DNA of 11,068 nucleotides from Erysipelotrichaceae bacterium. GTDB lineage: Bacteria > Bacillota_I > Bacilli_A > Erysipelotrichales > Erysipelotrichaceae. The translations under genes and the position numbers were made by a program. The DNA lies in contig DOUE01000025.1 of the NCBI GenBank assembly GCA_003520745.1, positions 98,068-109,135 of the forward strand. Direction: 5' to 3'. Below, piece by piece: positions 1 through 5,759 of this stretch. The notes under the pieces were generated by a model. It searched no databases. It saw nothing but the letters and a program-made list of their open reading frames with translations, and was not told the origin of the DNA. How positions within the stretch are numbered: position 1 is the first letter of the stretch; the number at the start of each line of letters is the position of its first letter.

Positions 1-1673
1 ACGTCCAAGCCGTAATATCGGATCCACCGTGCGATCTCCATCTCTTTCCACTTCCCCTCGAGATAAAGGTCCAGCACATCGATGGCGCTATGGGTCGGAT
101 ATTCGATCAAATATTGGACCAACCAGTCATGATAATACCATTTCATCGGGTCGATTTGCTTATCCTTGAGTTCGGCGCTCGGTGGGACTTCCCATTCGAT
201 CCTCTCCCCGACGATTTGCGGCAAGAGGCTTTCCGAGATGATTTCTTTCTTGAAGCGTCGGTTAATTTCCCGGGCAAGGTCGAAGAGTTGCACCTTGGTC
301 AAATCGCCCAACGGGCTCAGGGCACCGATCGCATCGCCGTAGAGGGTCGCATAACCGATCGCCAACTCGACTTTGTTTCCGTTGTTGCAGATGACACCGC
401 CCTCGATGGCGGCGAACGTCGATAATAGATGACCGCGGATCCTGGCCTGGACGTTCTCGTGAACCAATCCGTCGATCTTGTTTTCATATCCGAATCCGTC
501 GACCGTACGCGACGTCGACTCGACCAAATCTTCAATGTTTCCTTCATGATAGTCGATGTCCAGCTCTTTGGCCAAAGCACGGGCAATCGAAATGGTCGCG
601 TCCGCGTTATAGCGGCTCGCCATGTTGTAGCCGACGATCCGCTTTGAACCGATCGCCAAGGTAAGGAGCGCCGCATTGATCGTCGAATCGACTCCGCCGG
701 AAAGTCCGATGATCCATCTCGGCTTGAAAGGTAGGGTTTGGGTGTCGAATTCACGGATTCCGTGAATCAAGGCTTCAAGCAGTTTATGTTGCGTCGTTTC
801 GACCGAGCGGGTATCGCCCAGTTCGAAAATGCAGAGTTCTTCCTCAAAGGCGTCGTTGCAGGAAACCATCGGTTTCCCGTTTTTCCCGTAACACGTGCTA
901 TCGCCATCGAACACCAAAACGTTCTTCCCCGTATTCTGCATCCCGCAGGCGTTCACATAGACCAAGGGGACCATCTTCTCGCCATGGTTGGCCACATGCT
1001 CGGCCATCCGTTTCTCACGGCTCAGTTCTTTTCTAAGCGTCCAGGGCGAGGCGGAGATGTTGACGATGAAGTCCACCCCCTGTTTGATATAGAGTGAAGT
1101 CGGATCGACCGCATAGTCCTTGCTCCAAAGATCCTCGCAGATTTCCAATCCGATTTTATAGACTTTATCGTTCCGTTTGAAATGAAACGGACTCACCAAC
1201 CCGGACACCGTCCATTTGTTGTACCGGGCGATTTCCAATCCGCTCATGAAGTACCTCGAGTCGTCGAAGAAACGATAGTCCGGCATGCAGTGTTTCACAT
1301 AGACGCCGTCCAGAAACTGGACGTCGCGTTGGACGTATTTTTGATCGCAGGCGAAAAGCGCCGCGTTGGTGCGGATCGGTCGACCGTCACGGTTGGTTTT
1401 CGCGACCCCGAATTGCTCCGTGACCACGTTCCCCCAGATGATCCCGATCCCGTCGCTCCACGACTTGATCAATTCGTTCGCCTGCGCCATTTCATTTCGA
1501 AACGAGGTATGCAGCCAACGATCTTGCAGAATATACCCCGGGACCGACATTTCCGGGAAGATGATGAGATCCGCGGACTGAAGTTTGGCTTCGTCCACCA
1601 TCTCTTTCATGCGCGCCAGATTCATATCCGCGCGTCCCGCTTTCACACTGAGTTGCGCCATTGCGATTTTCAT
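1..1673 (-). CDS. nadE: Glutamine-dependent NAD+ synthetase, 3' end cut by window
   Basis: This enzyme makes NAD+ from nicotinic acid adenine dinucleotide with ATP and glutamine-derived ammonia, in the cytosol. The frame is open from ATG at 1673 to the window edge, giving 557 residues. The N-terminal nitrilase-type glutaminase domain (about 1-290) shows the Glu-Lys-Cys triad: E41 in FPEMSVPGY, K127 before the PDYRFFDDSRYF segment, and C179 in LEICEDLW. The C-terminal synthetase domain has the ATP-pyrophosphatase P-loop SGGVDST (325-331) and the NNGNKVELAIGYATLYGD stretch (430-447) typical of NadE. Family members of this two-domain type run to about 600-680 aa, so some tens of residues are probably missing. 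The start is supported by GAGGGGGAAA upstream and by an ATGA overlap with the stop of the acetyltransferase gene before it, implying translational coupling. The two-domain architecture means the cell can use glutamine rather than free ammonia. The family call is firm. Confidence 0.95.
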   Translation of the reverse strand, partial: MKIAMAQLSVKAGRADMNLARMKEMVDEAKLQSADLIIFPEMSVPGYILQDRWLHTSFRNEMAQANELIKSWSDGIGIIWGNVVTEQFGVAKTNRDGRPIRTNAALFACDQKYVQRDVQFLDGVYVKHCMPDYRFFDDSRYFMSGLEIARYNKWTVSGLVSPFHFKRNDKVYKIGLEICEDLWSKDYAVDPTSLYIKQGVDFIVNISASPWTLRKELSREKRMAEHVANHGEKMVPLVYVNACGMQNTGKNVLVFDGDSTCYGKNGKPMVSCNDAFEEELCIFELGDTRSVETTQHKLLEALIHGIREFDTQTLPFKPRWIIGLSGGVDSTINAALLTLAIGSKRIVGYNMASRYNADATISIARALAKELDIDYHEGNIEDLVESTSRTVDGFGYENKIDGLVHENVQARIRGHLLSTFAAIEGGVICNNGNKVELAIGYATLYGDAIGALSPLGDLTKVQLFDLAREINRRFKKEIISESLLPQIVGERIEWEVPPSAELKDKQIDPMKWYYHDWLVQYLIEYPTHSAIDVLDLYLEGKWKEMEIARWIRYYGLD

Positions 1674-2473
1674 CGGATTTCCCCCTCCACTTTCGCCAAC
1701 ATCCATGTATCGAAGGTGACATAGCCTAAGCGATGATAAATCCTGCCGGCCGAGGGGTTATCGTAGAATAAACAGGGCAACAAGCCGTTGTTCAGGCAAT
1801 CTTCCGTCAGCGCCCATACCGCTTGTTTGGCATAGCCCTTTCCACGGTATTCCGGCAGACAAAAGACGGAGGCGACCATCGCGGAGGTGCCGGTCTCGAC
1901 GGCGGTGGACGCATAAGCGACCACCTGTCCATCCTTCTCGACCATGAACCCTCTGGATTTGTTTTCTTCAAACCGTGATCGGATCCGCTCTGTCCGCTCT
2001 TCGATGGTCAAGGGTTCCATATTGAACTCGACGATCCGGTCGAGCGATCGAGCGATCGCTTCCGCATCGCTTACTTTCGCCCTTCGTACATCGGTCAGTG
2101 CGATTCCATGATCTTGACTTGTGCATTCGCAGAAAAACATCTCGCGGACATTGACGAAGGATTGGATCAATGGATAAACTTTATTAAAATGCGATTTCGC
2201 CGCGTTACAGTTGATCGGTTGGACTTGTTTCAGTAAATCGAGCAAGTGCTTGGGTTCAAACGAATTATCGAAAAGATAGAACACGAAGTTCTTGTGGTAT
2301 TTCAGATAGACGGCCAAGAATTCACCATCGACCTCTTCGATCCATGTGGTCTGGTAGTCCGTATGCAGACCGTTTTGTTCGATGTCGCCGATGATGAACA
2401 TCGCGCGTGAGGGATCTTTCCGTAACCGGTTCAGTAGTTTCTCTTTTTCTTCTGCGCGTACAAGACGTAACAT
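1670..2473 (-). CDS. GNAT-family N-acetyltransferase
   Basis: A 267-aa protein with a C-terminal GNAT domain (about 127-262). It shows the acetyl-CoA pyrophosphate-binding motif LPEYRGKGYAKQAV (R210-G-K-G-Y-A) and the late YDNPSAGRIYHRLGY segment with the usual Asn and Tyr positions. The N-terminal half (1-125) has no motif I recognise and resembles the extra substrate or dimerisation half seen in two-lobed GNATs. The substrate cannot be told from sequence; amines, amino acids or protein N-termini are all possible. The start ATG is preceded by GCGAGGT at a normal distance, and a good promoter lies just upstream. The stop TGA overlaps the nadE ATG by 4 nt, so the two genes form an operon; a shared pathway is not proved by this. 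Confidence 0.88.
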   Translation of the reverse strand: MLRLVRAEEKEKLLNRLRKDPSRAMFIIGDIEQNGLHTDYQTTWIEEVDGEFLAVYLKYHKNFVFYLFDNSFEPKHLLDLLKQVQPINCNAAKSHFNKVYPLIQSFVNVREMFFCECTSQDHGIALTDVRRAKVSDAEAIARSLDRIVEFNMEPLTIEERTERIRSRFEENKSRGFMVEKDGQVVAYASTAVETGTSAMVASVFCLPEYRGKGYAKQAVWALTEDCLNNGLLPCLFYDNPSAGRIYHRLGYVTFDTWMLAKVEGEIR

Positions 2474-2496
2474 AGGATACCTCGCTTTACAGTATC

Positions 2497-2525
2497 AGTA
2501 TACCTTTTCGAAAAAACACTGTCTA
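2497..2525 (-). promoter_or_regulatory. Promoter of the acetyltransferase-nadE operon
   Basis: On the minus strand, TAGACA (2525-2520) is followed by a 17-nt spacer and TATACT (2502-2497); each hexamer matches the sigma-A consensus at five of six positions. The ATG is 24 nt beyond the -10. It lies immediately downstream, on the minus strand, of the 2538-2562 terminator, as expected for a new transcription unit. Confidence 0.7.
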
Positions 2526-2537
2526 TCAAAGACATGG

Positions 2538-2562
2538 AAAAGATGCCGATTCGGCATCTTTT
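2538..2562 (-). terminator. Perfect-palindrome intrinsic terminator
   Basis: A 25-nt odd palindrome with 12-nt arms (AAAAGATGCCGA / TCGGCATCTTTT) about a central base. It closes the transcript coming from the DUF2089/SHOCT operon and the repeat array. The T run is only four bases on either strand, so strength is uncertain and it could act in both directions. The sequence just upstream on the minus strand (ATCGTAAGCGAA) resembles the start of the tandem repeat units at 2651-2970. Confidence 0.7.
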
Positions 2563-2650
2563 CGCTTACGATCTCTGCTTTGCCTCCCATGTTGTTTGGA
2601 AGTCTCGATCTTACGTTTTCTTCTTCGTTGTCTACAGAGGGGCTCGGATT

Positions 2651-2690
2651 GGTCTTCATGCGGCGATGAGACTTGCGCTTACAGCGCGTT
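2651..2690 (-). repeat. Two-hairpin structured repeat, unit 4 (divergent)
   Basis: On the minus strand, hairpin A is GCGC-TGTAA-GCGC (2687-2675), followed by the linker AA and hairpin B from GTC at 2672 to GAC at 2652. Hairpin B can pair over seven base pairs (GTC/GAC plus TCAT/ATGA) with one bulged base, and is followed by CAA. Compared with units 1-3, the arm changes TCGC/GCGA to GCGC/GCGC and GTCC/GGAC to GTCT/AGAC keep pairing intact. Confidence 0.6.
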
Positions 2691-2778
2691 GGACCGGGTT
2701 TGACTTCTCAACGAAGGGGTCTGCACTTGGATCTTCAAAGCATGGTTTCGGGGAATTCCTTACGATCGGTACTGTCTG

Positions 2779-2819
2779 GTCCATTCACGGCCGAGCGGAC
2801 TTTCGCATCCAGCGATTTG
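2779..2819 (-). repeat. Two-hairpin structured repeat, unit 3
   Basis: On the minus strand, hairpin A is TCGC-TGGAT-GCGA (2815-2803), then the linker AA. Hairpin B is GTCC (2800-2797) pairing with GGAC (2782-2779) around a loop that contains the palindrome CGGCCG. CCAGAC follows, closely matching the CCAGTC after unit 1. Hairpin A starts 76 nt from that of unit 2. Confidence 0.65.
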
Positions 2820-2854
2820 CAACATCCAATCCTAAGTACGTTTTTGGTCGGGTT

Positions 2855-2895
2855 GGTCCGCTTTTCTCTAGCGGACTTTCGCTTTCAGCGATTCG
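2855..2895 (-). repeat. Two-hairpin structured repeat, unit 2
   Basis: On the minus strand, hairpin A is TCGC-TGAAA-GCGA (2891-2879). Hairpin B is a perfect 7-bp stem, GTCCGCT / AGCGGAC, with a 7-nt A-rich loop (2876-2856), followed by CAACC. It is the best-paired copy, 75 nt from unit 1 and 76 nt from unit 3. Confidence 0.7.
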
Positions 2896-2929
2896 CACCC
2901 TGAGTTTGTTTGCCGACGATCTCTGACTG

Positions 2930-2970
2930 GTTTGGACACGGCGGTCCAAGCTTTCGCATTCAGCGATTTG
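2930..2970 (-). repeat. Two-hairpin structured repeat, unit 1
   Basis: On the minus strand, hairpin A is TCGC-TGAAT-GCGA (2966-2954). Hairpin B runs 2951-2930 with TTGGAC / GTCCAA plus a G-U and a G-C pair around a 6-nt loop, followed by CAGTC. It begins about a dozen bases after the stop codon of the SHOCT-like gene, so it sits in that gene's 3' untranslated region if no other transcript starts here. Confidence 0.7.
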
Positions 2971-2981
2971 GATCGTTTGAT

Positions 2982-3362
2982 CTAGTCGACGAAGATTCGG
3001 ACTTTATCGCCGTTTTCCGAGTCGACGCTTACCAGTTCCCCGGTCGCGCCTTCATCGATCATCGCGACGATTTCATCGAAATCGATGCCCTTCAAATCCA
3101 CTTGCTTACCATCGATCTTCATTTTGGATCCGATGTCCATCCCGACCTTGACAAGGGCCAAGGGGATGTTGACGCGGACATTGTCGCCCTTTTCGCTATT
3201 CACCAGGATCCGCACCATGCGTTTCGCATTGGCGAGTTTGGACGGGGCGGGGGCGAATCCCTTCGCAGGGGTCGCTTCCATCGCGTTGAGCAGCTTCAGT
3301 CCTTCTTCGACGGTAATCGTACCGTCTTTGACCATTTCCAGGATTTGTTCTTTCGAGTTCAT
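2982..3362 (-). CDS. SHOCT-like / YvlB-type domain protein
   Basis: A 126-aa protein of unknown molecular function. Residues 1-28 form a short helical SHOCT-like module (ILEMVKDGTITVEEGLKLL), the pattern found at the ends of membrane-associated and stress-linked Bacillota proteins. A Pro/Ala-rich linker (30-45) leads to a beta-rich domain (48-126) with RILVNSEKGDNVRVNIPLAL and the closing strand pair GELVSVDSENGDKVRIFVD. This matches what I know of YvlB-type proteins that occur next to DUF2089 genes. There is no signal peptide or membrane span. The start is set by GTAGGAG, 6 nt before ATG, in the 8-nt gap after the DUF2089 gene. It is the last gene of a three-gene operon. A role in envelope-stress signalling would be inference from relatives; nothing here proves it. 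Confidence 0.75.
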   Translation of the reverse strand: MNSKEQILEMVKDGTITVEEGLKLLNAMEATPAKGFAPAPSKLANAKRMVRILVNSEKGDNVRVNIPLALVKVGMDIGSKMKIDGKQVDLKGIDFDEIVAMIDEGATGELVSVDSENGDKVRIFVD

Positions 3363-3370
3363 TGTTTCTC

Positions 3371-3733
3371 CTACTTTCTTAATAGTTCCAGCGCGTCTTC
3401 CACGCTGATCTCTTTATTCTTCAATTTCGCCAAAACCTCGGCTTCATCGTCCTGGACCGGCTTCGGCGGTGCGAATCCCAATTTCGTGATGATCGCATCC
3501 AGATTCTTTTTGACGGTCGGATAGGAAACGTTCAATTCCCTTTCCATTTCTTTGATGTTGCCTTGGACCCTGATAAAGGTTTCGATGAAGTAGAGCTCGT
3601 CGCGGTTCAGGTAACTGAACTTCGATAACGAGAACTCCCCTGTGATTTCCGTATGGCAGTTGACGCAGGTCAACCGGGTCGCCAGTAGATCGGAGGAACA
3701 TACCGGGCAAACACCAATGACTTCTCTTTTCAT
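3371..3733 (-). CDS. DUF2089-family zinc-ribbon/HTH protein, putative regulator
   Basis: A 120-aa cytosolic protein. An N-terminal zinc ribbon is built from C9-x2-C12 and C23-x2-C26 (GVCPVCSSDLL, TCVNCHTEI). A middle helical part (about 45-86) reads as a helix-turn-helix: GNIKEMERELNVSYPTVKKN. After a Pro/Asp linker, the C-terminal 22 residues (EVLAKLKNKEISVEDALELL) closely resemble the SHOCT-like N-terminus of the next gene's product. This order fits DUF2089 as I know it. DNA binding is likely from the HTH but unproved, and the target could be its own operon. The start is fixed by GGAGGT overlapping the stop codon of the preceding 92-aa gene, so translation is probably coupled. Confidence 0.82.
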   Translation of the reverse strand: MKREVIGVCPVCSSDLLATRLTCVNCHTEITGEFSLSKFSYLNRDELYFIETFIRVQGNIKEMERELNVSYPTVKKNLDAIITKLGFAPPKPVQDDEAEVLAKLKNKEISVEDALELLRK

Positions 3734-3745
3734 GTTTCGTACCTC

Positions 3746-4024
3746 CTAGATTACGTCGATGAGGATATGCGTATCTTCGCTTTCGACCTCGACCAGTGTG
3801 AACGGTTCAAAATCCTGCAGTATCTTGAAGACGTCTTTCACAGCGTCGATGATCACTTCCTTGTTTTCGCGAATCCATTCCCTCGTTTCGGGTTCCATGT
3901 CTTTCGCGAAGTTTGATCCCCAGAGTCCGAATCGGATGAAGGTGATCGCCGTGGTCTTTCCGACCGACGGGAGATGGATCTTTCTCTCCGGGGTATCGAT
4001 GTGTATCTTGATTCTCTTTGCCAT
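3746..4024 (-). CDS. Small protein related to the SHOCT-like protein's C-terminal domain
   Basis: A 92-aa protein not recognised as a named family. By eye it lines up with the beta-rich C-terminal domain of the SHOCT-like protein two genes downstream: the opening strand KIHIDTPERKIHLPSV against RILVNSEKGDNVRVNIP, the FIRFGLWGS stretch against LVKVGMDIGS, and the closing TLVEVESEDTHILIDVI against ELVSVDSENGDKVRIFVD. It lacks the SHOCT-like N-terminus. There is no signal peptide or transmembrane span. It is the first gene of the operon, with GAGGTGAG before its ATG and an AT-rich promoter upstream. The paralogy is a visual alignment only; function is unknown. Confidence 0.7.
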   Translation of the reverse strand: MAKRIKIHIDTPERKIHLPSVGKTTAITFIRFGLWGSNFAKDMEPETREWIRENKEVIIDAVKDVFKILQDFEPFTLVEVESEDTHILIDVI

Positions 4025-4043
4025 ATTCTCACCTCACACCCAT

Positions 4044-4112
4044 AGAGTAAACCTGTTTATTAATTATGTCAAGTATTTTATTGATTTTTTTAATTATTTT
4101 ATAAACATAATC
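4044..4112 (-). promoter_or_regulatory. AT-rich promoter of the DUF2089/SHOCT operon, with UP-like tract
   Basis: On the minus strand a perfect TTGACA (4072-4067) is followed by a 17-nt spacer and a weak -10, TACTCT (4049-4044). The 40 bases upstream of the -35 are almost pure A/T with A and T runs, like an UP element. A small palindrome TAAAC-CT-GTTTA (4048-4059) overlaps the spacer and the edge of the -10 and could be an operator. The predicted 5' UTR is short (about 13 nt). Other AT-rich hexamers in the tract could also serve as a -10. Confidence 0.5.
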
Positions 4113-4122
4113 AATATTATAT

Positions 4123-4145
4123 AAAAAACCACCTAATTTAGGTGG
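4123..4145 (-). terminator. Intrinsic terminator of the 153-aa gene
   Basis: On the minus strand CCACCTAA-A-TTAGGTGG forms a palindromic stem followed directly by TTTTTT. The TAG stop codon of the upstream gene (4133-4135) lies inside the hairpin. The long T run marks it as directional for the minus strand. Confidence 0.85.
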
Positions 4146-4594
4146 CTCTTATTGCGTTTGGGTCTGCCATTCATGAGATCTTTCAGCTCGATGAGGCTTT
4201 GGGCGTCGATTTCACCATGGTAGTCGGCGAAATCTTCATCGGCGAAGAAGTCCAGGGCGATGTAGTTGCCATGGATCTCTGGCTGGGTTTCGATCAAGAT
4301 GACCGAACCGTCCAGCGGGATGAACCGTTGGTCGTCCACAAGCAACGACAAGGGCTCGAACACGATCAACTCGTCATCGATCCGATACTTGCCGGATTTG
4401 TCGAGGATCAGGCAGCCGAATTCGCCAAGCTGTGTTTTCAGCGCCTGCAGTTCAAGTGCATCCGCTTTGTCGCTTTCCGCGATGAAGATCGCATCGATGT
4501 CGGTGTGGCGCATAAACCCCCAAAGACGAAAGCGGACTTGCCGGCACCGATAGGTATCGCGCAAGAGATTGGAATGAAAATAAAGGATGTTCAT
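4133..4594 (-). CDS. Uncharacterised 153-aa protein
   Basis: I do not recognise a family. The N-terminus (MNILYFHSNLLRDTYRCRQVRFRLWGF) is basic; the rest alternates hydrophobic strands (AIFIAE, GCLILDKSGKYRI, ELIVFEPLSLLV, GSVILIETQPE) with acidic loops, suggesting a small soluble alpha/beta or all-beta fold. An acidic patch (ADEDFADYHGEID, 118-130) and a basic tail (GRPKRNKS) close it. There is no signal peptide, membrane span or Cys cluster. The start at 4594 is chosen over the longer open frame because AGGAGG sits 6 nt before this ATG and the upstream extension lies antisense-shifted inside ftsZ with Ser/Thr/Arg-rich filler. It has its own terminator, and probably its own promoter, so it is likely monocistronic between ftsZ and the DUF2089 operon. 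Confidence 0.75.
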   Translation of the reverse strand: MNILYFHSNLLRDTYRCRQVRFRLWGFMRHTDIDAIFIAESDKADALELQALKTQLGEFGCLILDKSGKYRIDDELIVFEPLSLLVDDQRFIPLDGSVILIETQPEIHGNYIALDFFADEDFADYHGEIDAQSLIELKDLMNGRPKRNKSHLN

Positions 4595-4613
4595 GGATAG
4601 CCTCCTCGCGAAC

Positions 4614-4642
4614 ATCCTATCAGTTTTCAATTTAAAAGGCAA
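4614..4642 (-). promoter_or_regulatory. Possible promoter of the 153-aa gene
   Basis: On the minus strand TTGCCT (4642-4637), a 17-nt spacer, then TAGGAT (4619-4614); each matches consensus at four of six positions. The leader would be only about 13 nt, with AGGAGG near the 5' end. The -35 falls on the arm of a hairpin downstream of ftsZ. Weak call. Confidence 0.35.
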
Positions 4643-4657
4643 AGGAAGCGCCTTTGC
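4639..4657 (-). terminator. Second hairpin downstream of ftsZ
   Basis: GCAAAGG-CGCTT-CCTTTGC on the minus strand, a 7-bp perfect stem followed by CTTTTAAATT. It lies some ten bases beyond the stronger ftsZ terminator and may be a back-up terminator or a leftover stem; the T run is short. Confidence 0.4.
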
Positions 4658-4660
4658 ATG

Positions 4661-4686
4661 AAAAAAGAGGTTGGGGTCAACCTCTT
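4661..4686 (-). terminator. Intrinsic terminator of ftsAZ
   Basis: On the minus strand AAGAGGTTG-ACCC-CAACCTCTT, a 9-bp perfect stem with a 4-nt loop, running into TTTTTT. The ftsZ stop codon TGA (4679-4677) lies at the junction of arm and loop, so the last codons of ftsZ form the 5' arm. Confidence 0.88.
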
Positions 4687-5744
4687 GTGCGGAAGAAATT
4701 CGGGATGTCGCTGTCGTCGTCGGCGTCGAGTTCGGGTTCCTTGATGGCGTCGAAGACCTTGCGGGCTTCGGCGATCGGACGGACCGTGACGTTTTGGCGC
4801 GGCAGGTCGAAACCGGTCGCGATGACGGTGACGATGATGCTGTCGCCGATCTTGTCGTTGATCGCGACACCGAAGATGATGTCGATGTCCTGACCCGCAG
4901 CTTCGCGGATGTATTCGACGGCGTCGTTGGCGTCGTAGATGGTGATGGTGTTGCCGCCGGTGACGTTGACGATGGCATTGCGCGCACCGCGGATCTGCGC
5001 TTCAAGCAAGGGCGAAGTGATCGCCTTGGATGCGGCGTCGGAGGCTTTGGATTCGCCCTGGGCCATCCCGATCCCGATCAACGCGGTCCCCTGGCCTTCC
5101 ATGACCGTGCGGACGTCCGCGAAGTCGAGGTTGATCATCGCGGGAACGGCGATCAAGTCGGTGATGGTTTGGACGCCTTGGCGCAATACGTTGTCGGCTT
5201 CCTTGAACGCTTCCACGAAGGGGATGCGGCCGATGACTTCAAGCAATTGGTTGTTGGAGACGATGATGAGCGAATCGACATATTGGCGCAGTTCTTCCAA
5301 ACCGGCCATCGCCTGGTTCATCCGGCGTTTCCCTTCGAAACTGAAGGGTTTGGTGACGATCCCGACGGTAAGGCATCCGTGTTCCTTGGCGATCTTCGCG
5401 AAAATCGGCGCCGCACCGGTACCGGTGCCTCCGCCCAAGCCCGCGGTGATGAACACCATGTCGGAACCCTTGATCGCTTCGCGGATCTCCGCTTCGCTTT
5501 CCATCGCGGCTTTGCGCCCGATTTCAGGATTGGCGCCCGCCCCGAGGCCTTTGGTGGTATCGCGTCCGAGGACGATCTTGTTTTGCGCATTGGATACGTT
5601 CAACACTTGGACGTCGGTGTTGGCGACGAAGAACTCGACACCCTGCAACCCTTCATCCACCATCCGGTTGATGGCGTTGCATCCTGCCCCGCCGACCCCG
5701 AAGACTTTGATTTTCGCTACTTGGCTGTACTGTAAATCGCTCAT
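4677..5744 (-). CDS. ftsZ: Cell division protein FtsZ
   Basis: Tubulin-like GTPase that polymerises into the division ring at the inner face of the membrane. At 355 aa it is at the short end for FtsZ. The N-terminal GTPase domain begins with KIKVFGVGGAGCNAINRM (11-28); the tubulin signature is GGGTGTG (104-110). The T7 catalytic loop NLDFADVRTVM (205-215) supplies the Asp residues for hydrolysis across the filament. After the core there is only a short acidic linker (about 338-347, ELDADDDS) and a recognisable C-terminal peptide DIPNFFRTRG, the docking site for FtsA and other membrane anchors. The RBS is GGAGGT before ATG. The gap to ftsA is 15 bp, so the two are co-transcribed. Core sequence is typical; nothing suggests inactivation. 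Confidence 0.98.
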   Translation of the reverse strand: MSDLQYSQVAKIKVFGVGGAGCNAINRMVDEGLQGVEFFVANTDVQVLNVSNAQNKIVLGRDTTKGLGAGANPEIGRKAAMESEAEIREAIKGSDMVFITAGLGGGTGTGAAPIFAKIAKEHGCLTVGIVTKPFSFEGKRRMNQAMAGLEELRQYVDSLIIVSNNQLLEVIGRIPFVEAFKEADNVLRQGVQTITDLIAVPAMINLDFADVRTVMEGQGTALIGIGMAQGESKASDAASKAITSPLLEAQIRGARNAIVNVTGGNTITIYDANDAVEYIREAAGQDIDIIFGVAINDKIGDSIIVTVIATGFDLPRQNVTVRPIAEARKVFDAIKEPELDADDDSDIPNFFRTRG

Positions 5745-5759
5745 ATGTGGGAACCTCCG

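Larger units (their letters stand above)
2563..2981 (-). other. Gene-free spacer carrying the structured-repeat array
   Basis: About 420 bases between the SHOCT-like gene and the terminator, with no credible coding region on either strand. It holds four copies of a two-hairpin element (units at 2930, 2855, 2779 and 2651), the first three at a 75-76-nt period. A shared word CAGAGATCGT (minus strand) occurs after unit 1 and again just before the terminator. Open frames here encode low-complexity products and repeat the DNA repeats as peptides, so I do not call them genes. It may be a long structured 3'UTR or a separate noncoding RNA. I found no convincing internal promoter. Confidence 0.6.

Noticed and set aside
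1182..1724. Plus-strand frames across the nadE region (also 90-425, 429-647, 738-1097)
   Set aside because: All are antisense to the continuous minus-strand NadE frame, which has clear catalytic motifs.
2534..2926. Plus-strand open frame of 130 codons in the repeat region, with an overlapping frame continuing to 3524
   Set aside because: No ribosome site, odd composition, and its repeated peptides (FRIQRF-like) are just translations of the DNA repeats; it also runs against the proposed minus-strand transcript.
2651..2970. CRISPR array or tRNA cluster suggested by the 75-nt period and ACCA-like tails
   Set aside because: Repeats are imperfect and short with unequal spacing and no spacers of fixed size, and there is no cloverleaf, T-loop TTCRA or anticodon arm.
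4595..5005. N-terminal extension of the 153-aa gene to a 290-codon frame
   Set aside because: The extra part overlaps the ftsZ coding region in another frame, consists of Ser/Thr/Arg/Pro filler and crosses two hairpins; the AGGAGG site supports the start at 4594.
4671..5735. Long plus-strand open frame of 354 codons opposite ftsZ
   Set aside because: It is the mirror of the ftsZ reading frame, rich in Asp, Gly, Val and Arg, as expected of antisense frames in GC-balanced genes; no ribosome site.
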